From: JBBRVW01 sp038246545
GTDB taxonomy: Bacteria > Actinomycetota > Actinomycetes > JACCUZ01
DNA: 63,236 bases
NCBI GenBank assembly: GCA_038246545.1
Contig: JBBRVW010000031.1
Location: 1 to 63,236 of the forward strand
Reading direction: 5' to 3'
Shown here piece by piece: positions 44,819 to 52,949 of the stretch; the first letter of the stretch is position 1; each line of letters starts with the position of its first letter. Made by a program: the position numbers and the translations under genes. The notes under the pieces were generated by a model, which saw only the letters and a list, made by a program, of their open reading frames with translations, searched no databases and had not been told where the DNA came from.

Positions 44819-45952
44819 CTAGAGGGGGATCGCGCCGTCACGGTATCCCCGTGCCATCGTCGTGACGAAGTGGTGCACGGCGTCCTCGCTCGGCGCCAGC
44901 GGCCCCGGGGCGAAGTGCGGCGACGCGAGCCCGCGCTGAACCGACTCGCAGGCTGCCCAGTCCTGGCGGTTGGTCCGGTCCCAGAACTCCACCGCGTACG
45001 AAGGGTCCACGTCGGCGTCCGGGAAGTACCAGGCGCACTCCACCCGGGTCCGGCCCGGCGTCAGCGGCGTCATCCGGTGCGTCATCACGTAGTCGGGGTG
45101 CGGGGAGACCAGCAGGTTCGGCAGCAGCCCCAGGTAGAGGACCTGCCGCGGGTCGACTCCCTCGATCGCGCGGCCGCCTGACCGACCGTCGAGGGACATC
45201 GTGACCGCACCGTCCCGCAGGTCCATCGAGCCGCCGACCCAGGCGCCGGGAAGGTCGAAGTTCGTCCCGCTCGACGGCGGGCTCACCCGGCACAGCTCGG
45301 GGTGGATCAGCGGGCAGTGGTAGCACTCGTGGTAGTTCTCGGTGACGACCTTCCAGTTGGCCTCGACGACGTACTCGTGGCTGGCCCCCAGGACCAGCTC
45401 CTCGGGACGGTACGGCGCCACCAGCCCGGACAACGCGCCCACGTGCTGCACGAAGGGCGTCGCCGCGTCGCCCAGCGCGTTGACGAAGACCCAGCCGTGC
45501 CAGACCTCGACCGGGAGCCGCACGAGCCCGTGCTCGGTGGGCTCGAACGACGCGACCTCCCGGAAGCCGGGCGCCGCGATCAGAGCGCCCGCCAGGTCGT
45601 AGCTCCACGCGTGGTACGGACAGACGACGGCCCGCTTGCCCGACGCGGCGCCGTCCGCCAGCAGCTCGTGCCCCCGGTGCCGGCAGGTGTTCGCGAACGC
45701 ACCCACTACGCCGGCAGCGTCGCGGGCGAGCAGCACCGACACGTCGCCGACGAGCCGCGCTACCTGGGTGCAACCCTCCGGCAGCACTGCTTCCACCCGT
45801 CCGAGGCACACCCACGACGCCGCGAAGAAGTGCCGCTTCTCCCACGCCAGCACCTCGGCCGACGTGTAGGCCTCAGCGGGCAGCATGGTGCTCTCGCCGA
45901 ACGGCCGCAGGGCCGAGTCGAGCCCCGCGACATTCACCGGAGCCGGTGTCAT
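44819..45952 (-). CDS. Rieske non-heme iron oxygenase, alpha subunit (1)
   Basis: A 377-residue oxygenase. Rieske 2Fe-2S ligands are C90-x-H92 (TCRHRGH) and C111-x2-H114 (CPYHAWSYD); the mononuclear iron ligands are H212 and H217 in ENYHECYHCPLIH with the bridging acid E209, and a further aspartate in NRQDWAACESVQ. The short length and ENYxECYHC signature fit the oxygenases that demethylate or hydroxylate quaternary amines (glycine betaine, choline, carnitine, stachydrine) rather than aromatic ring dioxygenases (family knowledge). ATG at 45952 with AGAGG, divergent from the TetR gene across only 29 bp. Confidence 0.9.
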   Translation of the reverse strand: MTPAPVNVAGLDSALRPFGESTMLPAEAYTSAEVLAWEKRHFFAASWVCLGRVEAVLPEGCTQVARLVGDVSVLLARDAAGVVGAFANTCRHRGHELLADGAASGKRAVVCPYHAWSYDLAGALIAAPGFREVASFEPTEHGLVRLPVEVWHGWVFVNALGDAATPFVQHVGALSGLVAPYRPEELVLGASHEYVVEANWKVVTENYHECYHCPLIHPELCRVSPPSSGTNFDLPGAWVGGSMDLRDGAVTMSLDGRSGGRAIEGVDPRQVLYLGLLPNLLVSPHPDYVMTHRMTPLTPGRTRVECAWYFPDADVDPSYAVEFWDRTNRQDWAACESVQRGLASPHFAPGPLAPSEDAVHHFVTTMARGYRDGAIPL

Positions 45953-45981
45953 GACATACCTCTTCGCCGTAGGGTCCGGGC

Positions 45982-46587
45982 ATGAGCCGGCGGAGGGCCG
46001 AGGTGCGGCGGGAGGAGATCCTGCGCGCGACCATCGACGAGGTCACCGAGCACGGCTTCGCCAGCACCCGCGTAGCCGACGTGGCCGGCCGGCTGGGCAT
46101 CAGCACCGGCCTGGTGTTCTACCACTTCGAGTCGAAGGAGAGCCTGCTCTCGCAAGCCTTCGCCTACGCCGCCGAGCGTGACCTCGAACGGCTCGACGCC
46201 GCCGCCCAGGGCAGCGGCAGCGCGGTACGCCGCCTGGCGAAGATCCTCGCCTACTACGGCCCGGAGGAGTCGGCTGCGAGCTGGCCGTTGTGGATCGACG
46301 CCTGGGCAACCGCGCTGCGCGTCCCCGAGCTGGCCGAGGTGTCGCAGCTGCTGGACGTGCGGTGGAAGGACGCGGTGGCCACCGTGATCCGCGACGGTGT
46401 GGCCCGCGGTGAGATGACCTGCACCGACCCGACCGGTGCGGCGTGGCGCATCACCGCGCTGCTCGACGGGCTGGCGGTTCAGGCCACGGTGCACACCGGC
46501 GTCCTGACCCGCCGCCAGGTGACGTCCTGGGTCCGCAACGCGGCCGCCGCCGAGCTGGGGGTCGATCCGGCGACCTTGCGTCGCTGA
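45982..46587 (+). CDS. TetR-family regulator with BetI-type C-terminal domain
   Basis: A 201-residue repressor. N-terminal helix-turn-helix (about 10-55; ILRATIDEVTEHGFASTRVA, LGISTGLVFYHFESKESLL). The ligand domain (ASWPLWIDAWATALRVPELA, then ALLDGLAVQATVHTG) has the pattern of the BetI/TetR_C_6 group, whose best-known member senses choline. It sits between the two arms of the oxidation locus, divergent from Rieske 1 and convergent with the sarcosine-oxidase-like gene. The TACTGA-N8-TCAGTA palindrome at 48932 is its most likely operator (inference). Confidence 0.88.
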   Translation: MSRRRAEVRREEILRATIDEVTEHGFASTRVADVAGRLGISTGLVFYHFESKESLLSQAFAYAAERDLERLDAAAQGSGSAVRRLAKILAYYGPEESAASWPLWIDAWATALRVPELAEVSQLLDVRWKDAVATVIRDGVARGEMTCTDPTGAAWRITALLDGLAVQATVHTGVLTRRQVTSWVRNAAAAELGVDPATLRR

Positions 46588-46607
46588 CGCAGCCGTCACG
46601 CCGGCCA

Positions 46608-47798
46608 TCACACGAGCCAGCTCGTCGGGTGCCCCGCCTCGACGAGCGCCGGCCGGTCCGGGGCGAACGCCGTGATGTCCGACGTCGTCGACCCTGCGGT
46701 GACCAGGTCGGCGAGCAACCGCCCGAAGGTCGGCGCGAACTTGAACCCGTGCCCCGCACCCAGCCCCACGAGCACGGACCCGTGCTCGGGCACCGGGCCC
46801 ACGACGAAGTCACGGTCCGGCGTGAGCGTGTAGAGGCAGGTGACCGTGCTCGTCGGGGAGCCGACCCCCGGCAGCAGCGAGTGCACGAAGTGCGTCAGCC
46901 GTCGCTCCGCTTCCTGGTCCGGCGCGAACGACCGCGAGTCGACCGTCGTCACCGCGCCGCCCACGTCCTGGCCGGCCTTCACCAGCGCGGCGCTCCCGCC
47001 CTCGTCGTAGGTCGGGAAGCCGTAGAACGACGGGTCGTCCATCCAGATCCACACCGGCACCGAGTCGGCCGAGTAGCGACCCGGTCTCGACGGCGCGAAG
47101 TAGGTGACCTGCTCGCGGGTCACCGTCAGCGGCATCGAGGTGCCGAGGTGGGCGAGCAGATGGTTGGTCCAGGCGTCCGCCGCCAGCACGACGTGCCGCG
47201 CCCGGAAGGTCGCCGCCGCGGCCCCGATGGCGACGACGCTCACCGTGCCGTCGTCGTGCGCCACCACCGAGGTGACCGGTGACTCGGCGTGCAGCCGGGC
47301 ACCCGCACGCGCCGCCAGTCGCTGCAGCACCCGCGTCGACCGGCCGGCCGGCACGATCGAGGTGTCCTCCTGCATGAGCGCGACGGTCCCCGCGGGGACA
47401 GTCATCGACGACCACCGGGCCGTGACGTCGCCCGGGGTGAGGGTGGTGAACGGCACGCCCTCGGCGCGCATGCTGCTCGTGTAGTCGTCGGCCGGGATCG
47501 TGGCGCCGGGCGGGAAGAGGTCCACTCCCCCGGTGCGGGTCACCAGCCGCTCGCCCGACTCCCCCTCGAGCGCGGCCCAGTCCGCGTAGGCCTCGCCGGC
47601 CAGCCGTACGTACGCCGGGGTGTGGTAGCTGCGGCGCAGGATCCGTGACGTGTCGTGCGAGGCCCCGCGGACGTGCCCGAGCTCGAACTGCTCGAGGCCG
47701 ACGACCGAGGCACCGCGCCGCGCCAGCTGCCACGCGGCTGCCGAACCGATCCCGCCGAGGCCGACCACGACGACGTCAACCGTCTGCACGCCCCTCAC
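46608..47798 (-). CDS. monomeric sarcosine oxidase/N-methyl amino acid oxidase-like flavoprotein
   Basis: A 396-residue enzyme of the MSOX/MTOX family, which oxidises secondary or tertiary N-methyl amines to formaldehyde and demethylated product with release of H2O2. FAD-binding VVVGLGGIGSAAAWQLARRG (9-28), GASHDTSRILR (45-55), and the covalent-flavin cysteine C321 in TCLYTLTPDRDF with GHGFKFAPTFG (349-359). This cysteine is diagnostic of covalent 8alpha-linked FAD. GTG at 47798 overlaps the Rieske 2 stop (GTGA) and has GGGGGA upstream, so the two are coupled. Confidence 0.9.
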   Translation of the reverse strand: MRGVQTVDVVVVGLGGIGSAAAWQLARRGASVVGLEQFELGHVRGASHDTSRILRRSYHTPAYVRLAGEAYADWAALEGESGERLVTRTGGVDLFPPGATIPADDYTSSMRAEGVPFTTLTPGDVTARWSSMTVPAGTVALMQEDTSIVPAGRSTRVLQRLAARAGARLHAESPVTSVVAHDDGTVSVVAIGAAAATFRARHVVLAADAWTNHLLAHLGTSMPLTVTREQVTYFAPSRPGRYSADSVPVWIWMDDPSFYGFPTYDEGGSAALVKAGQDVGGAVTTVDSRSFAPDQEAERRLTHFVHSLLPGVGSPTSTVTCLYTLTPDRDFVVGPVPEHGSVLVGLGAGHGFKFAPTFGRLLADLVTAGSTTSDITAFAPDRPALVEAGHPTSWLV

Positions 47799-48916
47799 GA
47801 GGTGTCCCCCAGCCGTGGTAGCAACCAGCGCCGGATGTCGAGGCTCGCGTCCTCCATCGGCGCGAACCAGCCCTCGGAGTAGGCGCGCGACGACATGCCT
47901 CGCTGCACCGACTCGCAGACGGCCCAGTCCTGCCGGTTGACCAGGTCCCAGAAATCTACGGCGTCCGACGGGTCGAAGCTCGGCCGCGCCACCTCGTCCG
48001 GGGCGAACAGCAGGTCGCACACGATGCGGGTCCGCCCCGCCCCCGTCGGCCACAAGGTGAACGCCGCGACGTGGTCGGCCGACAGGCTCAGCATGAGGTT
48101 CGGGTAGAGCAGCTCGCCCTTGTGTCGCACCCTCTCGGCGTCGTCCAGGCCCGGGAACGGTAACCGGTCGGAGGTCCCGGACGCGGTAAACGTCCACGCC
48201 CCCTCGCGGTGCGGGATGCCCTCGTGCCAGTCGAGGTCGCTGCCACCCCGGCCGAACGCCGGCACCAGACGCACCAGCTCGGGGTGCACACCGGCGCAGT
48301 GGTAGCACTCGTTGTAGTTCTCGAGCAGGACCTTGTAGTTGGCGCGCACGTCGTAGACGTGCCGGTCACCGACGACCAGCTGGTCGAGGGGGTAGCGCGC
48401 CACCCGGGTCGTGGCGGCGCCGAGCCCCTCGAGCAGCGGTGGCGCGGACTGCGGGCTGAGGTGCAGGAAGAGGAAGCCTCCCCACGTGCCGACACCGACC
48501 GGGTGCAGCCCGAACCGGTCCGGGTCGAAGCCGTCGACGTCCTCGGTGTGCGGCGCGCGCAGCAGCCGGCCGGCCAGGTCGTAGGTCCAGGAGTGGTACG
48601 GGCAGCGCAGCGACGCCGCGGGGCACGGCGCCGGGGCCGGCCCGTCGGGGTCGACGGGCACGACCTGCGAACCGCGGTGGCGGCAGACGTTGTAGAAGCC
48701 GTGCAGGGTCCCCTCGGCGTCACGGGTCACGAGCACGCTCTCGCCGGCCACGTCGAGCACGGCCACGCCCGACCCGGCACCCAGGTCGGGAGCCCGGCCC
48801 GCGCAGAACCACTCGCGGTGCAGCACCTGCTCCCGCTCGCGGTCCCAGTGCGTCGCGTCGATGTAGTAGGGCGCCGGCAGCGCCGCCTGCAGCGAGGTCA
48901 CGCCGCCACCGCGCAC
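47795..48916 (-). CDS. Rieske non-heme iron oxygenase, alpha subunit (2)
   Basis: A 373-residue paralogue of Rieske 1. 2Fe-2S ligands C78/H80 (VCRHRGS) and C105/H108 (CPYHSWTYD); iron site E203, H206, H211 in ENYNECYHCAGVH, and DLVNRQDWAVCESVQRGM near the end. The two oxygenases share the ENYxECYHC core and the NRQDWAxCESVQRG signature but differ elsewhere, so they probably act on different substrates or steps. GTG at 48916 with GGGAGG four bases upstream. Starts 26 bp after the dppF-like stop, with the candidate operator between. Confidence 0.9.
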   Translation of the reverse strand: MRGGGVTSLQAALPAPYYIDATHWDREREQVLHREWFCAGRAPDLGAGSGVAVLDVAGESVLVTRDAEGTLHGFYNVCRHRGSQVVPVDPDGPAPAPCPAASLRCPYHSWTYDLAGRLLRAPHTEDVDGFDPDRFGLHPVGVGTWGGFLFLHLSPQSAPPLLEGLGAATTRVARYPLDQLVVGDRHVYDVRANYKVLLENYNECYHCAGVHPELVRLVPAFGRGGSDLDWHEGIPHREGAWTFTASGTSDRLPFPGLDDAERVRHKGELLYPNLMLSLSADHVAAFTLWPTGAGRTRIVCDLLFAPDEVARPSFDPSDAVDFWDLVNRQDWAVCESVQRGMSSRAYSEGWFAPMEDASLDIRRWLLPRLGDTS

Positions 48917-48931
48917 ACCACACCTCCCACA

Positions 48932-48951
48932 TACTGATTCGTCAGTCAGTA
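48932..48951. promoter_or_regulatory. candidate TetR operator, TACTGA-N8-TCAGTA
   Basis: A perfect 6-bp inverted repeat with an 8-base spacer, read on the minus strand as TACTGACTGACGAATCAGTA. It lies 16-35 bp upstream of the Rieske 2 GTG and overlaps the last codons of the upstream ABC ATPase gene. Spacing and palindromy are typical of TetR dimers. No second copy was seen in the 29-bp TetR/Rieske 1 gap. Confidence 0.65.
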
Positions 48952-49973
48952 GCCACTTGTCCCAGTGTGCCCTGCCGGAGGCCCGAGAGGAAGCAGGACG
49001 CGACGTGCTCCTCGGTCGCCGGCAGGACGGGCAGCATCGTGCCGCGGCAGTCCCCGACCACCCCGGCCGCCTCCGCCTCCCCCGACACGAGCGCCGGGCA
49101 GCGGGGGTGGAAGCGGCAGCCGCCGGGCACCCGCGTCGGGTCCGGCGGCTCGCCGGAGAGCACGGTGGGCTCCAGGCGCTTGGTCTCGGGCACCACCGAG
49201 AGAAGCGCCTTCGTGTACGGGTGCTGCGGGTCGTCGAGGACCCGCTCGGTCGGCCCCGACTCGACGACCCTGCCGAGGTACATCACCGCGATGCGGTCGG
49301 CGATGTTCCAGGCCAGCCCGAGGTCGTGGGTGACGACGAGGACGGAGAGACCGAGCTCGCGTCGCAGCCCCAGCAACAGCTCGAGGATCTCGCCCCGGAC
49401 GGACGCGTCCAGCGACGACACCGGCTCGTCGGCGACCAGGACCTCGGGGTCCAAGACCAGCGCGCCGGCGATCACTACTCGCTGCCGCTGTCCGCCGGAC
49501 AGCTCGTGCGGGAAGCGCAGGAAGTACCGCTCGGCCGGTCGCAGCCCCACCCGCGTCAGGGCGTCGGCCACCCGGGTCTGCTCGTCACCGGTGATCCGGT
49601 GCACCCGCAGTCCCTCGGCGACGGCCTCGTAGACCGTGTGACGGGGGTTGAGCGACCCCGTCGGGTCCTGCAGGACGAGCTGCACCCGCCGGCGGTACGC
49701 CTTGAGCGACCTGCCGTCGTACCGCAGCGGCTGCCCGTCGTGCACGACCTGGCCCGACGACGGCCGCTCGAGACCGAGCAGGGTGCGGGCCAGGGTCGTC
49801 TTGCCGCACCCGGACTCACCGACCAGAGCGACTATCTCGCCGCGACCCACGGCCAGGTCGACCCCGTCGACCGCCTTGGCGACCACGCCGCCGCGGGACC
49901 GGAACGTCGTGGACACGGCCACGGCCTCGAGCGCAGCGGCCCCGGGCAGCCGGCCGGCCGCCGGCGTCGTCAC
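48942..49973 (-). CDS. Opp/Dpp-type ABC transporter ATP-binding protein (second ATPase)
   Basis: A 343-residue ATPase: Walker A LVGESGCGKTTLAR (about 54-67), Q-loop VLQDPTGSLNPRHT, signature LSGGQRQRVVIAGAL, Walker B VLVADEPVSSLDASVR, H-loop THDLGLAW, and the C-terminal oligopeptide-transporter extension with PGGCRFHPRCPA that may bind an Fe-S cluster. GTG start overlaps the first ATPase stop as GTGA. Confidence 0.95.
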   Translation of the reverse strand: MTTPAAGRLPGAAALEAVAVSTTFRSRGGVVAKAVDGVDLAVGRGEIVALVGESGCGKTTLARTLLGLERPSSGQVVHDGQPLRYDGRSLKAYRRRVQLVLQDPTGSLNPRHTVYEAVAEGLRVHRITGDEQTRVADALTRVGLRPAERYFLRFPHELSGGQRQRVVIAGALVLDPEVLVADEPVSSLDASVRGEILELLLGLRRELGLSVLVVTHDLGLAWNIADRIAVMYLGRVVESGPTERVLDDPQHPYTKALLSVVPETKRLEPTVLSGEPPDPTRVPGGCRFHPRCPALVSGEAEAAGVVGDCRGTMLPVLPATEEHVASCFLSGLRQGTLGQVATD

Positions 49974-50950
49974 GCCTGCACCTCGGTTCCGGCGTGCACG
50001 CAGGCCGCCTCCTGGCCGGGGCCGGCCGGCCGGAGCCGCACGTCCTCGGTCCGGCACACGTCGACGGCGTCCGGGCAGCGGGGGTGGAACGGGCAGCCGG
50101 GCGGCAGGTCACCGGGCCACGGCGGGTCCCCGGGCAGTCCGCTGGGCGCGAACCGCGCGGCCGGGTCGCCGATCGTCGGGAAGGCCGCCGACAGCGCCCG
50201 CGTGTAGGGGTGGCGCGCCCGGCTCAGGACGTCGGCGGAGCGGCCCTGCTCGACCACGCGGCCGGCGTACATCACCGCCACCCGGTCACAGGTGCTGGCG
50301 AGCACCGACAGATCGTGGCTGATGACCACGAGACCGAGTCCGCGCTCGCGCACGAGTGCCGTGAGCAGGTCGAGCACCTGGGCCTGCACCATCACATCGA
50401 GTGCCGTGGTGGGCTCGTCGGCGACGACCAGGCTGGGCCGGCAGGCGAGCGCCATCGCGATCATCACGCGCTGCTTCTGGCCGCCCGACAGCTGGTGCGG
50501 GTACGACGCCGCGAGCCGGGTCGGCAGCCCGACGTCGGTGAGCAGCTGGTCGACCGTGCGCTCCGCACCACGGCGGGTGACTGTCCGGTCGTGCAGCAGG
50601 AGCGGCTCGGCGACCTGCCTCCCGACCCGGTGCAGGGGGTTCAGCGAGTGCAACGCGCCCTGGAAGACGATCGACGCCTCCGACCACCGCACCACCCGCA
50701 GGCGGCCGAACGACATGGCCAGCACGTCCTCGCCGTCGAGCAGCACCCGGCCGGACACCCTCGCCGTCCGCGGGGTGAGTCGCAGCACAGTCGCGGCGAG
50801 CGTCGACTTGCCGGAGCCGGACTCGCCCGCGATCCCCAGACTGGTGCCCGCCTCGACGTCGAGCGTGACGCCACGCACGGCGGGGACGTCACCCTCGGTC
50901 GTGCGGTAGGTGACCTCGAGGTTCTCGAGCCGGAGCAGCGGCACCGTCAC
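49970..50950 (-). CDS. Opp/Dpp-type ABC transporter ATP-binding protein (first ATPase)
   Basis: A 326-residue ATPase: Walker A IAGESGSGKSTLAATVL (about 41-57), signature LSGGQKQRVMIAMAL, Walker B LVVADEPTTALDVMVQ, SHDLSVLAS, and the C-terminal PPGCPFHPRCPDAVD cysteine motif. It pairs with the next ATPase to power the importer. GTG at 50950 overlaps the permease stop (GTGA). Confidence 0.95.
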   Translation of the reverse strand: MTVPLLRLENLEVTYRTTEGDVPAVRGVTLDVEAGTSLGIAGESGSGKSTLAATVLRLTPRTARVSGRVLLDGEDVLAMSFGRLRVVRWSEASIVFQGALHSLNPLHRVGRQVAEPLLLHDRTVTRRGAERTVDQLLTDVGLPTRLAASYPHQLSGGQKQRVMIAMALACRPSLVVADEPTTALDVMVQAQVLDLLTALVRERGLGLVVISHDLSVLASTCDRVAVMYAGRVVEQGRSADVLSRARHPYTRALSAAFPTIGDPAARFAPSGLPGDPPWPGDLPPGCPFHPRCPDAVDVCRTEDVRLRPAGPGQEAACVHAGTEVQA

Positions 50951-51867
50951 CGTCCCCCCGGGTCGAGCACGTTCTCCAGCGCCCGGCCGACGAGGGTGAA
51001 CGCGAGCACGACGACCACGACACACAAGCCCGGTGGCAGCAGGTACCACCAGGCGCCCGAGCTGATCGCACCGGCAGAGAACGCGTTGTCGAGCATCGAG
51101 CCCCACGACACCCGGAACGGGTCACCCAGCCCCAGGAACGACAGCGTCGTCTCGGACAGGATGGCGATCGCCACGGTCAGCGTGGTGTTCGCGAGGACCA
51201 GCGGCATGACGTTGGGCAGCACGTGTCGCGACATCTGGTGCCAGTGCCCGCCGCCGAGCACCCGGGCCCGCTCGAGGTACGGCCGGGCCTCGACGGCCAG
51301 CGTCTGGGCGCGCACCAGCCGGGCGGTGCCCGGCCACGAGGTCACGCCGATGACCACGATGACGTTGAGCAGCGACGACCCCAGTACCGTCGCGAGCGCG
51401 ATCGCCAGCGGCAGGAACGGGATCACGAGGAACCAGTCGGTCAGGCGCTCGAGGGCTCCGCCCAGCCAGCCGCCGAAATGTCCCGACGCGATGCCGACCA
51501 GGGTGCCGATCGCCATCGAGATGACGGTGGCCGAGATGCCGACCAGGAGCGACACCCGGGCGCCCCACACGACGAGCGCGAGCACGGACCGTCCCGACTC
51601 GTCGGTGCCGAGCAGGAACGCGCTTCCTGGCGGGGCCAGCACCTCGCCGGTGGCCTTGGTGACCTCGAGCTCGTCGGAGGAGAAGATCAGTGGCGCCGCG
51701 ACAGCGAGCACGACGAACACGCCCAGCACCACGAGCCCGGCCACTCCGGCCCGCTGGCGCCGGAACGACACCCAGAACCTCTGCAGCGAGGCGCTGCGCC
51801 GGGCCCGCCGGACGGCCCGCGGCGAGAGCACCACGGGGCCGGGCTCCGTGCCGGTGTCCAGGCTCAT
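50947..51867 (-). CDS. Opp/Dpp-type ABC transporter permease (C subunit)
   Basis: A 306-residue inner-membrane permease with an N-terminal OppC-type cytoplasmic region (LQRFWVSFRRQRAGVAGLVV), the FLLGTDESGRSVLALVVWGAR motif, five further helices and the coupling-loop EAA motif (YLERARVLGGGHWHQMSRHVLPN). ATG at 51867 overlaps the B-subunit stop (ATGA). Confidence 0.94.
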   Translation of the reverse strand: MSLDTGTEPGPVVLSPRAVRRARRSASLQRFWVSFRRQRAGVAGLVVLGVFVVLAVAAPLIFSSDELEVTKATGEVLAPPGSAFLLGTDESGRSVLALVVWGARVSLLVGISATVISMAIGTLVGIASGHFGGWLGGALERLTDWFLVIPFLPLAIALATVLGSSLLNVIVVIGVTSWPGTARLVRAQTLAVEARPYLERARVLGGGHWHQMSRHVLPNVMPLVLANTTLTVAIAILSETTLSFLGLGDPFRVSWGSMLDNAFSAGAISSGAWWYLLPPGLCVVVVVLAFTLVGRALENVLDPGGR

Positions 51868-52907
51868 GTCCGCACCCGGGGGTCGACCGCCGCGACCACG
51901 ATGTCGGCGACGAGGTTCGCCACGACGACGGACAGCGAGAAGAGCAGGAAGATGGCCTGCAGCAGGGGGACGTCCGGACCGCGGATCGCCTGGTACGACA
52001 GCAGCCCGAGGCCCGGCCAGGAGAAGACCGTCTCAACGGTGATGGCGCCGGACACGACGAAGCCGATGTTGAGGAACACCAGCGTGATCGTGGGCAGCAG
52101 TGCGTTGGGCACGGCGTGGCGCCGGCGCACCAGCTTCTCCCGCATCCCCTTGGCGCGCGCCGTCGTGAGGTAGTCCTGCCGCAGCTCGTCGACCAGCGAG
52201 GAGCGCATCACCAGCGCGTACTCCGCGAGATAGGCCAGGGTCAGCGTGAGCGCCGGCAGCGCGAGGTGCCAGGCCTGGTCACCGATGCCGTCGAGCGACC
52301 AGCGGTCGACCCCCGGCGTGATCACTCCCCCGCTCGGGAAGATGCCCGGCAGGAACCCGACCCCCGTGCTCAGCAGGATGAGCAGCACCATCCCCAGCCA
52401 GAACTCAGGCATCGCGTACAGCGTCAACGAGATGCCGGTGCTGGCCCGGTCGAAGGAGCTGCCGCGCGACCAGCCGCCGCGGATCCCGATGGCGATGCCG
52501 ATGACCGCCGACAGCACCGTCGCGGTGGCCAGCAGCACGACGGTCGGCCACACGCGGTCGCCGATCACCTCCCACACCGGCCGGGAGAACTGCGTCGAGT
52601 CGACACCCGAAGAGAACGGGTTGCTGAGGTAGCCGAGGAACTGCTGGAGAATCGGCTTGTCGAGGCTGCGGCGCAGCTCGCGCAGCTGCTCCTGGTCCAT
52701 GTTGCGGCCCTTGGTGTACAGCGAGATCGGGTCGCCAGGAAGCATCCGGAACAGGAAGAAGTTGAACACCAGCACGAACCCGACCGTCCCGATCCCGGAC
52801 GCCGACCGGCGCAGGGCGTAGCCCCACAGTCCGCCGCTACGCGCTCCGCCGGACCGCTCGTGCGCCGACTCCGCCGCGACGGCGGAGTCGGTCGCGGCGA
52901 ACGTCAC
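51864..52907 (-). CDS. Opp/Dpp-type ABC transporter permease (B subunit)
   Basis: A 347-residue permease. The DppB hallmark LRRSASGIGTVGFVLVFNFFLFRMLPGDP pattern is at about residues 33-60 and the EAA coupling motif is DYLTTARAKGMREKLVRRRH. Six membrane helices. A longer-than-usual hydrophilic N terminus (30 residues). GTG at 52907; 42 bp separate it from the binding-protein gene. Confidence 0.94.
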   Translation of the reverse strand: MTFAATDSAVAAESAHERSGGARSGGLWGYALRRSASGIGTVGFVLVFNFFLFRMLPGDPISLYTKGRNMDQEQLRELRRSLDKPILQQFLGYLSNPFSSGVDSTQFSRPVWEVIGDRVWPTVVLLATATVLSAVIGIAIGIRGGWSRGSSFDRASTGISLTLYAMPEFWLGMVLLILLSTGVGFLPGIFPSGGVITPGVDRWSLDGIGDQAWHLALPALTLTLAYLAEYALVMRSSLVDELRQDYLTTARAKGMREKLVRRRHAVPNALLPTITLVFLNIGFVVSGAITVETVFSWPGLGLLSYQAIRGPDVPLLQAIFLLFSLSVVVANLVADIVVAAVDPRVRT

Positions 52908-52949
52908 GGGCGCAGCCCCAGCGGTGGCGGATCCGAACGCCTCGTGGCG

